64,000 bases of DNA from Fidelibacterota bacterium (GTDB lineage Bacteria > Fidelibacterota > Marinisomatia > SCGC-AAA003-L08 > D37C17). Under the pieces are notes generated by a model. That model did not search any database. It was not told where the DNA came from and saw only the letters and a program-made list of their open reading frames with translations. Location of the stretch: NCBI GenBank assembly GCA_002717625.1, contig PBEF01000011.1:1-64000 (forward strand), in the 5' to 3' direction. Positions within the stretch are counted from its first letter, which is position 1. Each line of letters opens with the position of its first letter. Both the position numbers and the translations under genes were made by a program. Below, piece by piece: positions 46,263-55,011 of the stretch.

Positions 46263-47174
46263 ATGCTTAAAGTTAAAATTAAAAATATTGAATTTAGTTC
46301 TCCTATTATTGCTGCTAGTGGGACCTTTGGTTATGGTGATGAAGTTGATAATTTTGTTGATTTAAATCAGATTGGTTGTGTAATTACTAAATCAATAACT
46401 CTAGAACCGCGTTTAGGCAATCCTCCTCCTAGAATATTAGAGTCTAAATCTGGTATGATTAATTCTATAGGTTTATCTAATGTGGGTGTCGAAAAATTTT
46501 GTTCTAATAAGCTACCTTTATTAAATAATATGAAAACTAATTTTATTATAAGCATTGCTGGCTCAAAAATTGATGATTATATAAAAGTGATGCGTATGAT
46601 TGAAGATTGTCAAGGTGATCACGTTGGTTATGAAATTAATGTATCTTGTCCAAATGTCAAACAGGGTGGAATGGAATTTGGGGTTGATGGCAATGTTACT
46701 TTAGACTTGGTCTCCAGATTACGTGCAATTACTAATAAAATTCTAATTATTAAATTAAGTCCAAATGTAACTAGGATTGAAAATATTGCCTTAGCCGCTG
46801 AAAATGGAGGCGCAGATGCTGTAAGTGCTGTGAATACATTTATTGGAATGAGTATTGATTATAAAACAGGTAAAATAAGTTTAAGCACTAAGTTTGGAGG
46901 GGTATCTGGCCCTGCCATTAAACCATTAGCATTGGCTAAAATTCATAAAATATATAATAAAATTGATATTCCTATTATTGGGATGGGTGGAATTTCTTCT
47001 TATAAAGATGTTATCGAATTTATGAGATTAGGATCAACTATGGTTCAAATAGGAACTCTAAATTATAGAGATCCATCTATAATATCTAATATAGGTTTTA
47101 AATTAGAGTTATTTTTAAAAGATAATGAAATTGATAGTATCGTCAATTTAATTGGCAACTATTATGATAGTTAG
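46263..47174 (+). CDS. pyrD: Dihydroorotate dehydrogenase, class 1B catalytic subunit
   Basis: The 303-residue FMN protein shows 'SPIIAASGTFGYG', 'SIGLSNVGVEKF', the catalytic Cys129 in 'EINVSCPNVKQGG', 'IIKLSPNV', and 'IPIIGMGGISSYKDVIEFM'. A catalytic Cys rather than Ser, and the length, place it in class 1. The 1B type normally uses NAD through a PyrK partner, which is not visible here. It oxidises dihydroorotate to orotate in pyrimidine synthesis. It overlaps the next gene's start. Confidence 0.94.
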   Translation: MLKVKIKNIEFSSPIIAASGTFGYGDEVDNFVDLNQIGCVITKSITLEPRLGNPPPRILESKSGMINSIGLSNVGVEKFCSNKLPLLNNMKTNFIISIAGSKIDDYIKVMRMIEDCQGDHVGYEINVSCPNVKQGGMEFGVDGNVTLDLVSRLRAITNKILIIKLSPNVTRIENIALAAENGGADAVSAVNTFIGMSIDYKTGKISLSTKFGGVSGPAIKPLALAKIHKIYNKIDIPIIGMGGISSYKDVIEFMRLGSTMVQIGTLNYRDPSIISNIGFKLELFLKDNEIDSIVNLIGNYYDS

Positions 47175-47655
47175 AATTATTTATTGTTTTATTATTTTGG
47201 TACTGTGCTCTTGCACAGCATCGCCTCGGTATTCATCTTCATCTAATGCAAAGAAACAGTCCATTAAAAAAAATGTTTCAAAATTTTCGAACAATAGAAG
47301 TTTAAGAAATAAAAATGTAAAAGTAGGGGATGTGATTAGAGGAGTATCATCATGGTATGGACCAAATTTTCATGGTAAATTAACAGCAAATGGTGAAGTT
47401 TTTGATCAGTATGGAGTCACAGCTGCGCATAAAACTTTACCTTTGGGTACAGTGGTTAGAGTTACTAATATAGATAATGATAAATCTATCATTTTACGAA
47501 TTAATGATAGGGGCCCATATGTTGGTAATAGAATATTGGATTGTTCTTATGGTGCAGCAACTAAATTAGGTTTTAAAGATTTAGGAACTGCTAATGTAGA
47601 AATTAAAATTATAGAAATAGGAGATGGTGTTTATATGCATCATAATAGTAAGTAA
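47164..47655 (+). CDS. rlpA: RlpA-like lytic transglycosylase lipoprotein
   Basis: The track uses TTG at 47152, but ATG 47164 gives a cleaner lipoprotein signal ('MIVRIIYCFIILVLCSC', acylated Cys about 17). The double-psi beta-barrel has the RlpA hallmarks 'GVSSWYGPNFHGKLTANGE', 'AAHKTLPLGTVVRVTN', 'INDRGPYVGNRILD' and 'SYGAATKLGF'. RlpA cleaves denuded glycan strands at the septum. No SPOR domain is present, unlike the E. coli protein. The start overlaps pyrD by 11 bases. Confidence 0.9.
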   Translation: MIVRIIYCFIILVLCSCTASPRYSSSSNAKKQSIKKNVSKFSNNRSLRNKNVKVGDVIRGVSSWYGPNFHGKLTANGEVFDQYGVTAAHKTLPLGTVVRVTNIDNDKSIILRINDRGPYVGNRILDCSYGAATKLGFKDLGTANVEIKIIEIGDGVYMHHNSK

Positions 47656-47657
47656 TT

Positions 47658-48467
47658 ATGTCTAATCAAAAAAAATCACGTACTTTAATTAATATAATAG
47701 GAATTCCTTTTATGATATCTTCAATATATTTAGGTGATTTTTATTTTTCTGTATTGATATATTTAGCAATATTGATTGGGATACTTGAATTTAGTAGGAT
47801 ATGTAAGGGTAAAGAAATATATATTCAATTAATTCCAATTTTTATAGCATTTATTTTAATCATTCTTAATCCTTATAATATTGAATTATTATTTATAATA
47901 TCCATATTTATTGGTACTTATGAAATATTTAGAAAGAAAGAAAATCCCATTTCTAATATTGGTACAACAATTTTTACAATAGTTTGGGTCTGTTTTTTTA
48001 TGAATTATATTATTTTAATTAGAAATATTCCTGAACAAGGCATGCTTTTAACTTTTATTATGTTTCTATCTGTATGGATATGTGATAGTATGGCTTTTAT
48101 TTTTGGATCAAAATTTGGAGAAAAAAAAATACTTCCTAAAATTAGCCCAAATAAAACATGGCTTGGATCTATTGCTGGTTTTATGGGTGTTTTAGTATTC
48201 CATTTTATACTTTTAAAATTCAATGTTTTGTATCAAGAAAATTATAATTTTACAGTTTTTGATGTTTTAAATTTCAGCATCATTTTTGGAATCATAGGGC
48301 AATTGGGAGATTTCCTTGAATCTATGATTAAAAGAGAACTAAATGTTAAAGATTCTGGTACAATTTTGCAAGGTCATGGTGGCATATTAGATAGAATGGA
48401 TTCACTTATGCTTGCTGCCCCTTGTTATTATATATATATAAAATTTATAATAGGTATAAATGGTTGA
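47658..48467 (+). CDS. cdsA: Phosphatidate cytidylyltransferase
   Basis: The 269-residue protein has many hydrophobic spans (about 7-8) and the CdsA signature near the C-terminus: 'SPNKTWLGSIAGF' and 'DFLESMIKRELNVKDSGTIL', followed by 'GHGGILDRMDSLM'. It makes CDP-diacylglycerol for phospholipid synthesis in the inner membrane. It overlaps the next gene by 8 bases, tying the unknown operon to envelope lipid functions by position. Confidence 0.94.
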   Translation: MSNQKKSRTLINIIGIPFMISSIYLGDFYFSVLIYLAILIGILEFSRICKGKEIYIQLIPIFIAFILIILNPYNIELLFIISIFIGTYEIFRKKENPISNIGTTIFTIVWVCFFMNYIILIRNIPEQGMLLTFIMFLSVWICDSMAFIFGSKFGEKKILPKISPNKTWLGSIAGFMGVLVFHFILLKFNVLYQENYNFTVFDVLNFSIIFGIIGQLGDFLESMIKRELNVKDSGTILQGHGGILDRMDSLMLAAPCYYIYIKFIIGING

Positions 48468-50271
48468 TTTAAAAAATATTAAAACTATCCTAGCTACTGA
48501 TTGTGGTTCTACAACTACAAAAGCAATTTTAATTGAATGTATTAATGGAGAATACCGTTTAACTTTTAGAGGAGAAGCTCCTACTACAGTTGAGGCTCCT
48601 TTTGAGGATGTTACAAGAGGAGTTTTAAATTCAATTATTGAATTAGAGGAGTTATCTGGTAAGAAAATTTTAGATGGAGAAAAATTTATTAACACTTCTT
48701 CAGAAAATACAGACGGTATTGACATATATATATCAACGAGTTCTGCTGGAGGAGGATTGCAAATGATGGTTGGAGGTGTTGTGAGAAGTATGACAGGTGA
48801 GAGTGCCCAAAGAGCAGCTTTAGGTGCAGGTGCAATTGTTATGGATATTCTTGCATCTAATGATGGGAGATTGTATCATGAAAAGGTTAAAAGAATTAGG
48901 GAATTAAGGCCTGATATGGTATTGCTGTCTGGAGGTGTTGATGGAGGAACTGTCTCCCATGTTGTAGAATTGGCAGAAATAATTAAAACTGCAAATCCAA
49001 AGCCACGTCTTGGGATGAATTATAAACTTCCTGTTATATATGCTGGAAATAATAAAGCTCAAGAAAATGTTCAAGATGTAATTGGAGATATCTCTGATTT
49101 ATTAGTAGTTCCTAATATTAGACCAACTTTAGAAGAAGAGAATTTAAAGCCAAGTAGGGATAAAATTCATGATTTGTTTATGGAGCATGTCATGGCTCAA
49201 GCTCCTGGATATAATAAACTTATGGAATGGACTGATTTTCCTATTATGCCAACACCTGGAGCTGTAGGTGAAATTATTAAAAAGATTTCTGAAGTTGAGA
49301 ATATATCAGTTGTTGGAGTTGATATAGGAGGAGCTACTACAGATGTTTTTTCTGTTTTTAATGGAGAATTTAATAGAACTGTTAGCGCTAATTTAGGTAT
49401 GAGTTATTCAATATGTAATGTGTTGTCTGAAGCAGGTGTTTCAAATGTTTCAAGATGGGTTCCTTTTAAAATAGAATCTTTGAAGTTAACAAATAGAATT
49501 GCTAATAAAATGATACGTCCAACAACTATCCCCCAATCATTAGAGGATTTAAAAATTGAGCAAGCGCTTGCACGAGAAGCCTTAAAATTATCCTTTATTC
49601 AACATAAAGAATTTGCAGTATCTTTAAAAGGTGTTCAGCAAGAAAGGACTATATCAGACACTTTTGATCAAAAAATGTCTGGAGAAACTATTGTTAATAT
49701 GAAAGAGCTTGATTTGATTGTTGGTTCAGGAGGGGTTCTTTCACATGCTCCTAGAAGATCGCAGGCAATGAGGATGCTAATTGATTCATTTTTACCTGAA
49801 GGCATTACTCAGATAGCCGTAGATTCTATCTTTATGATGCCACAATTAGGAGTATTGTCAACATTTCATGAAAAAGCAGCTTTAGAAGTGTTTCATAAAG
49901 ATTGTCTTATAAAATTAGGATCTTGTGTAGCTCCTTTAGGGCAATATAAAATTAATCAAGATTTATTACAGTATGAAATATCAACAGATGAAAAAAAGTA
50001 TAAAGGTCATTTGAAATATGGAGAATTACTTTTATTACCTATATCAAGTGGAAAGTATAGCTGTGTTATTAAGCCTAATAGGAATGTAGATATTGGCTTT
50101 GGTAAAGGGAATGATTTTATTGGTGAAATTTATGGAGGTGAGGTTGGAATTGTGTTAGATGGTAGAGGCAGAGAAATTTATTTTTCTGCTGATGAAAATG
50201 AAAGAATTAATCAAATTTTAGAATGGTCACATCAAACTAATGAGTATAATAAGGAAGAAATAAATGTCTAA
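48460..50271 (+). CDS. GlmL/MutL-family actin-like ATPase (glutamate mutase L family) with C-terminal extension
   Basis: This 603-residue protein has the ASKHA phosphate motifs 'ATDCGSTTTKAIL' (about 12-24) and 'VGVDIGGATTDVFSVF' (about 287-302), plus 'STSSAGGGLQMMVGGVVRSM' and 'VLLSGGVDGG'. These identify the glutamate mutase L family, named after a protein encoded with B12-dependent glutamate mutase. No mutase subunit lies here, so the clostridial role is doubtful. The C-terminal ~130 residues (from 'HKDCLIKLGSCVAPLG') extend beyond the usual family length. It heads a tight same-strand run with six unknown genes and overlaps cdsA and the next gene by 8 bases each. Confidence 0.82.
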   Translation: MVDLKNIKTILATDCGSTTTKAILIECINGEYRLTFRGEAPTTVEAPFEDVTRGVLNSIIELEELSGKKILDGEKFINTSSENTDGIDIYISTSSAGGGLQMMVGGVVRSMTGESAQRAALGAGAIVMDILASNDGRLYHEKVKRIRELRPDMVLLSGGVDGGTVSHVVELAEIIKTANPKPRLGMNYKLPVIYAGNNKAQENVQDVIGDISDLLVVPNIRPTLEEENLKPSRDKIHDLFMEHVMAQAPGYNKLMEWTDFPIMPTPGAVGEIIKKISEVENISVVGVDIGGATTDVFSVFNGEFNRTVSANLGMSYSICNVLSEAGVSNVSRWVPFKIESLKLTNRIANKMIRPTTIPQSLEDLKIEQALAREALKLSFIQHKEFAVSLKGVQQERTISDTFDQKMSGETIVNMKELDLIVGSGGVLSHAPRRSQAMRMLIDSFLPEGITQIAVDSIFMMPQLGVLSTFHEKAALEVFHKDCLIKLGSCVAPLGQYKINQDLLQYEISTDEKKYKGHLKYGELLLLPISSGKYSCVIKPNRNVDIGFGKGNDFIGEIYGGEVGIVLDGRGREIYFSADENERINQILEWSHQTNEYNKEEINV

Positions 50272-51385
50272 GTCTTATACTCCAGGATTAAAAGTTGTAA
50301 GAGATGCTAAAGTATCAAAAGAGAGGCGTTTGCCTTTAAAGGGCAATGTGCATGTAAATATAGATGATATAGTTAGTTCTGATACTATTATAGCCTCAAC
50401 AGAAATTCCAGGTAATGTGCAAATGATTAATATTGCTAATCAGTTGAATATTGATCCTAATCAAATAGAAAATTGTATGCTAGTTAAAATAAATGACAAT
50501 GTTGAAAAAAATCAATTGATAGCTCAAAGCAAAGGACTTTTTGGAATGTTTAAAACAGATGTTAAATCTCCTATTGATGGAAAAATTATTAATGTTTCTA
50601 ATATTACAGGTCAAGTTGTTGTTTCAGAGCATCCTATACCTATTAATGTTGATGCTTATATACCAGGTAAAGTAAAAGATGTTTATAATAATGAAGGTAT
50701 ATTAATTGACTCTATAGGAACTTTTGTTCAGGGCATTATTGGTATTGGTGGTGAGAAGCAAGGCAAAATGCATGTTTTAGTTGACAACCCATCAGATAAA
50801 GTCAAAATTTCATCTATTACAAATAGCTTGAAAGATAAAATTGTCGTATGTGGTTCTTATATAGATTTGGAAATATATAAAAAAGCAAAAAGTATTGGTG
50901 TAAAGGGGATAGTTTGTGGGGGCATTGATTATAATGTCATTTCTGAAATTCTAGGTTATTCTTTAGGTGTAGCTATCACAGGAACTGAGGATACTACAAC
51001 ATTAATTTTAACTGAAGGTTTTGGAAATATTAATATGGCATTAAAAACATTTAATATTCTAAAAGAAAATAATAATAAGGATGTTTCTATAAATGGGGCT
51101 ACTCAAATTCGAGCAGGTGTTCTTAGACCTGAAATTTTCATTAAATCAGATGGCTCTGGAGAGAGTAAGGATTTCAAAGAAAATGATTTAGTTATTTCTA
51201 TAGGTTCTATTGTTAGGGTTATTAGGGAACCATATTTCGGCAAGATTGGAAAGATTTCATCATTGCCATATGAATTAGATCAAATGGAGTCTGAAACAAA
51301 AGTTAGAGTAGCAGAAGTTAAATTTGAGGATAGTACTAAAAAAATAATTCCTAGAGCTAATTTAGAAGTTATTTTGTCTAGTTAA
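50264..51385 (+). CDS. Unknown protein with barrel-sandwich and KOW-like domains
   Basis: The 373-residue protein has no membrane span. Residues ~30-160 look like a barrel-sandwich (lipoyl/RnfC-like) domain: 'VKINDNVEKNQLIAQSKGLFG', 'VKSPIDGKIINVSNITGQVV'. No modifiable lipoyl/biotin lysine motif is seen. A middle region ('DKIVVCGSYIDLEIYKKAKSIGVKGIVCGG') is Rossmann-like. The end ('NDLVISIGSIVRVIREPYFGKIGKISSL') resembles a KOW segment. It overlaps the MutL-type gene by 8 bases, so the two products are likely partners in the cytoplasm. Function unknown. Confidence 0.7.
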   Translation: MSKSYTPGLKVVRDAKVSKERRLPLKGNVHVNIDDIVSSDTIIASTEIPGNVQMINIANQLNIDPNQIENCMLVKINDNVEKNQLIAQSKGLFGMFKTDVKSPIDGKIINVSNITGQVVVSEHPIPINVDAYIPGKVKDVYNNEGILIDSIGTFVQGIIGIGGEKQGKMHVLVDNPSDKVKISSITNSLKDKIVVCGSYIDLEIYKKAKSIGVKGIVCGGIDYNVISEILGYSLGVAITGTEDTTTLILTEGFGNINMALKTFNILKENNNKDVSINGATQIRAGVLRPEIFIKSDGSGESKDFKENDLVISIGSIVRVIREPYFGKIGKISSLPYELDQMESETKVRVAEVKFEDSTKKIIPRANLEVILSS

Positions 51386-51401
51386 AGTTTATTAAAATAC
51401 A

Positions 51402-51668
51402 ATGATGAAAAATGCTGAAAAAACTACTTTAACTGAATTTGCAAAAAAAATTGTTGATAAGAGGGTATCTGTATTAGCAATTTTTTTATTAGAAAGCACA
51501 AAACATATATCTTTTATTGCAGGCCAAACATTAATATTTTTTGGACCAATATTGACACTGTTTGTTAAGGATAAGAAATATTATGATTTTATTAATTTAT
51601 TGGAAGAAAGAAAGAATATCGAATTTTTAATATCTGAAATTGAATGTTTGCATTTTAAAACTAAGTGA
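51402..51668 (+). CDS. Small protein with one hydrophobic segment, unknown function
   Basis: This 88-residue protein has amphipathic ends and one hydrophobic stretch ('HISFIAGQTLIFFGPILTLF', about 36-55). Two ATG codons in a row start it. It sits between the barrel/KOW gene and the first membrane gene of the unknown operon, 16 bases after the former. No family is recognised. Size and place fit a small accessory subunit. Confidence 0.6.
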   Translation: MMKNAEKTTLTEFAKKIVDKRVSVLAIFLLESTKHISFIAGQTLIFFGPILTLFVKDKKYYDFINLLEERKNIEFLISEIECLHFKTK

Positions 51669-51674
51669 TAGTAT

Positions 51675-52550
51675 ATGAGTAATCTGAAACAATATATTTA
51701 TTTTTTAATTATACCATTAATTATTCTTATAATTTATTTTTTAAATCCATTTGATGTATTTGTTGATGGAAATCAATTGTCCTTTGTATCCATGCTAATT
51801 TCATGTTTTATGATTGAGTATTTTATTCAAAAAGCTAAAAGTGGTGAAGAAATATATATGCGTCCAATTCCAGCTATGAAGGCTATGGAGGAAGCTGTTG
51901 GAAGAGCTACGGAAATGGGATCTTCAGTTTTATATGTACCCGGAATCCAAGGACTTGATGAAATTGACACTATATCAGGAATTATTATTTTAGGTCATGT
52001 TGCAGGAATGACAGCTGAATATGAATCAGATTTACATGTTCCTTGTTGTGTTCCTATTGTTATGGAAGCTGCACGTGAATCATGTAAAGAAGCTTATTTG
52101 AAAAAAGGGAGACCTGATTTATATAATGATAGGATGGTTCATTATGTTACAGATGATCAATTTGCATATGCTGCTGGAGTTAATGGTATTATGTTGAGAG
52201 AAAAGCCAGCGGCAGTTTTTTATCAAGGAAAATTTTATGCTGAATCATTAATATTAGCAGAAACTGGAAACTCTGTAGGAGCAATTCAAGTAGCCGGAAC
52301 CGGCTCATCATCACAAATTCCATTTTTTGTTACAGCCTGTGATTATGTTTTGATTGGAGAAGAATTCTATGCTGCTAGTGCATATTTATCAGGTAGCTCA
52401 GAAATGATAGGTAGTATAAAAGGTCAAGATTATGTGAAATTATTATGCATGTTTTTTATAGGTATAGTATTTTTATCTTCAATTTTTAATTATTTCGGGA
52501 TTTTTGTATTTGATATAATGAGTTTATTTAAAATAAATATAATTAACTAA
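51675..52550 (+). CDS. Membrane protein, DUF6754-like, of unknown operon
   Basis: The 291-residue protein has two N-terminal spans (about 7-24 and 32-48) and one near the C-terminus (about 255-280). Between them lies a large soluble domain with 'RPIPAMKAMEEAVGRATEMG', 'VLYVPGIQGLDEIDTISGI', 'GHVAGMTAEYESDLHVP', and 'AGTGSSSQIPFFVTACDYVLIG'. From memory this resembles the family called DUF6754; that should be checked. Its stop overlaps the next ATG (TAATG). The Gly/Ser-rich and acidic conserved stretches suggest ligand binding, but no known catalytic motif is seen. Confidence 0.72.
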   Translation: MSNLKQYIYFLIIPLIILIIYFLNPFDVFVDGNQLSFVSMLISCFMIEYFIQKAKSGEEIYMRPIPAMKAMEEAVGRATEMGSSVLYVPGIQGLDEIDTISGIIILGHVAGMTAEYESDLHVPCCVPIVMEAARESCKEAYLKKGRPDLYNDRMVHYVTDDQFAYAAGVNGIMLREKPAAVFYQGKFYAESLILAETGNSVGAIQVAGTGSSSQIPFFVTACDYVLIGEEFYAASAYLSGSSEMIGSIKGQDYVKLLCMFFIGIVFLSSIFNYFGIFVFDIMSLFKINIIN

Positions 52551-53365
52551 TGTTTATAAAGAGACAATTAGCCATAATAGTAATGATGTCTATGGGATTT
52601 CTTGCTTTATCTGGTTATTTTTTAAATTTTTCTGTTTTGAGAGAATTTACCGATAGAGATGCTCCGCAATGGTATATGATTATAGCAGGATTTGCTGCTT
52701 TTTTAGGATGTTTAAATTTACTTCAGTTACATATCCAAAAAGTGGTTAATAAACAAAAAAATTGGCAATATAGTATTTTTACATTGTTAGGTTTTATAAT
52801 TATGATAGTTTTTGCTTTTGTTTATAAAAATGTTGATACACCCTGGGGTCCTCATTTAAAAGATGAAAATTCATCATTTTATTGGATGTATAATTTTATA
52901 TATCTTCCATTAGCTTCAACAATGTTTGCATTATTAGCTTTTTTTGTTGCTTCAGCATCTTATAGGGCTTTTAGAATAAGAAATTTTGAGGCGACACTTT
53001 TATTGATTTCTGGAGTTCTACTAATGTTAGGGAGAGTTCCAATTGGGGCTATTATTCCATGGTGGGTAGTTGTTATTATGTATGTTTCTTTTCTATTTGC
53101 TATGATTGCATCTAAAATAAAAAATAGAAAAGTTTTTTTTATTTCATTTATTTGTGTAAATCTTCTTTGTTTGTTCCTAGGCTTTCAATTAGAATGGAAT
53201 ACATCTACGCCACTATTTCTATTAATACCTTCTATACAAGAATGGATTATGGCTGTACCTGCAACCGCAGGTTCTAGAGCTATAATGATTGGTATTGCTT
53301 TAGGTATTGTCGCGCAATCATTTAGAATAATTACAGGTAGAGAACGCTCTATCTTAGGAGATTAA
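52550..53365 (+). CDS. Polytopic membrane protein of unknown operon
   Basis: The 271-residue protein has about seven or eight membrane spans (e.g. 'LAIIVMMSMGFLALSGYFLNF', 'TMFALLAFFVASASY', 'WWVVVIMYVSFLFAMIASKI'). A conserved-looking loop, 'SIQEWIMAVPATAGSRAIMIG', precedes the last span. It is not recognised. It is coupled to the DUF6754-like gene by a 1-base overlap and to the next by zero gap, so it is probably part of the same complex. Confidence 0.7.
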   Translation: MFIKRQLAIIVMMSMGFLALSGYFLNFSVLREFTDRDAPQWYMIIAGFAAFLGCLNLLQLHIQKVVNKQKNWQYSIFTLLGFIIMIVFAFVYKNVDTPWGPHLKDENSSFYWMYNFIYLPLASTMFALLAFFVASASYRAFRIRNFEATLLLISGVLLMLGRVPIGAIIPWWVVVIMYVSFLFAMIASKIKNRKVFFISFICVNLLCLFLGFQLEWNTSTPLFLLIPSIQEWIMAVPATAGSRAIMIGIALGIVAQSFRIITGRERSILGD

Positions 53366-54265
53366 TTGGAAAGATTTTTTACTATATTTGGATCAATAGA
53401 TCGAAGAGTAATTTTTTTACTGATTGGATTATCAGTTTTAATTCCTCTTATTAAACCTGATTGGGTAGAGTTGCCAATTAAAATTGATAATAATACACAA
53501 ATAGTATATGATTCTATAGCAGACCTTAATGAAGGCGATAGAGTTTTATTATCTTTTGAGTATGGAGCTAGTACTAAACCTGAAGTGCATCCTATGGCTG
53601 TTGCTGTTTTAAAACATTTATTTTCAAAAGGGATTAAGGTATACATTGTATCTTTATGGCCTGAGGGACCTATTATGGCAAAGTTAGCTATGGATGAAAT
53701 TATTGCTTCTAATTTATTTAATATTGAGGATGGAAAAGATTATGTAATGTTTGATTATAAAGTAGGTGGATCAATTGTTATAAAAAATATTGCTGATGAT
53801 TTCAGAGGTATTTACAAGCAAGATTATAACAAAATACCAATTGAAACATTACCGATTATGCAAGGAATTTACAATGTACAAGACTTTGATTTTGTTTTTG
53901 ATTTTTCAGCTGGTGTTCCAGGTAATGCTGAATGGGTCCAATATGCTTGTGACCCCAAGGAAGTTCCACTTTCATCAGGTTGCACCTCTATTATGGTTAC
54001 TGATGCGATTCCATATGTTGAATCTGGACAACTTAGAGGAATTTTGGCAGGTATGCCAGGTGCAGCAGAATATGAAAAAATGGTTTATGAATATCTAAGT
54101 AATGAGTTGGTAAATAATAATAAATATATTAATCAAAATGCTAATATAGATAAAGGTAAGGCTTTTGCTAGAATGTCTGCTCAATCTGTAGCTCATTTAT
54201 TAATGGTTATTTTTATTATTTTAGGGAATTTATCTTACTATTATGAAAGAAGAAAAAAAGGTTAA
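53366..54265 (+). CDS. Membrane-anchored protein with Rossmann-like domain, unknown operon
   Basis: The 299-residue protein starts at TTG directly after the previous stop; AGGAG 5 bases upstream supports it. It has one span at each end (about 11-26 and 272-290). Between them is an alpha/beta domain: 'DRVLLSFEYGASTKPEVHPMAVAVLKHLFSKGIKVYIVSLWPEG' (quoted in part), then 'GVPGNAEWVQYACDP' and 'GILAGMPGAAEYEKM'. A globular domain held between two spans suggests a peripheral or extra-membrane subunit of the neighbouring membrane proteins. Not recognised as a named family. Confidence 0.68.
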   Translation: MERFFTIFGSIDRRVIFLLIGLSVLIPLIKPDWVELPIKIDNNTQIVYDSIADLNEGDRVLLSFEYGASTKPEVHPMAVAVLKHLFSKGIKVYIVSLWPEGPIMAKLAMDEIIASNLFNIEDGKDYVMFDYKVGGSIVIKNIADDFRGIYKQDYNKIPIETLPIMQGIYNVQDFDFVFDFSAGVPGNAEWVQYACDPKEVPLSSGCTSIMVTDAIPYVESGQLRGILAGMPGAAEYEKMVYEYLSNELVNNNKYINQNANIDKGKAFARMSAQSVAHLLMVIFIILGNLSYYYERRKKG

Positions 54266-54271
54266 GTATTG

Positions 54272-54997
54272 ATGATATTTAATTTTGAGATAATTGGTGT
54301 TTGGGTATTGGTTTTGATGACTTTATGCATTTTGAGTTATTTATATGGAGATAATCCATTTTATAAAATATCAGAACATATTTTTGTAGGTGTTTCAGCA
54401 GGATATGTCTTTGCTCTTGTTTGGTGGGACCAAATATGGCCTAATCTATTTGGAAGATTATTCCCTGAATATGTAGGTGCTGGTTTTGAGTTTTCTCCAA
54501 TTTATATTATTCCTTTAATTTTGGGTATATTTATGCTATTTAGATTGATTCCATCTTTAAGTTGGTTAGCTAGGATAGCGATTGCATATATTGTTGGAAT
54601 GGCAGCAGGGTTAAAATTTTATGTATATATTAATTCTAATATTTTAATGCAAATTCAAAATTCAGCAATTGATTTGAGTAAAAGTGGTGGAGAAATTTTT
54701 AATCATATTTTAATACTTTTGGGAGTTTTCTCTGCTCTTGTGTATTTTTTCTTTTCAAAAGAACATAAGGGGACAGTCGGAGCTATTAGTAAAATTGGAA
54801 TTTATTTTTTAATGATTAAATTTGGAGCATCGTTTGGATTTGCTGTTATGGGGAGAATATCTTTATTGATTGGAAGATTTGAAGATCTTATAAGCTATTC
54901 AAGTTATCAATATAATTATGCTACTCCAATAATATTGATTTCTATGATAGTTATATTAGGAATTTGGTCATTTCAAAGTAGTGAAACTAAAAAATAA
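54272..54997 (+). CDS. Polytopic membrane protein, last gene of unknown operon
   Basis: The track starts at TTG (54269); the ATG next to it (54272) is equally likely and is used here. The ~241-residue product has about six spans ('IIGVWVLVLMTLCILSYLYG', 'IYIIPLILGIFMLFRLIPSL', 'HILILLGVFSALVYFFFS'). It includes the conserved-looking loop 'YKISEHIFVGVSAGYVFALVWWDQIWPN' (quoted in part). It lies 6 bases after the anchored protein. No family is recognised. A 14-base gap with AGAGGAAA leads on to the aldehyde dehydrogenase. Confidence 0.68.
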   Translation: MIFNFEIIGVWVLVLMTLCILSYLYGDNPFYKISEHIFVGVSAGYVFALVWWDQIWPNLFGRLFPEYVGAGFEFSPIYIIPLILGIFMLFRLIPSLSWLARIAIAYIVGMAAGLKFYVYINSNILMQIQNSAIDLSKSGGEIFNHILILLGVFSALVYFFFSKEHKGTVGAISKIGIYFLMIKFGASFGFAVMGRISLLIGRFEDLISYSSYQYNYATPIILISMIVILGIWSFQSSETKK

Positions 54998-55011
54998 TTA
55001 AGAGGAAATAA

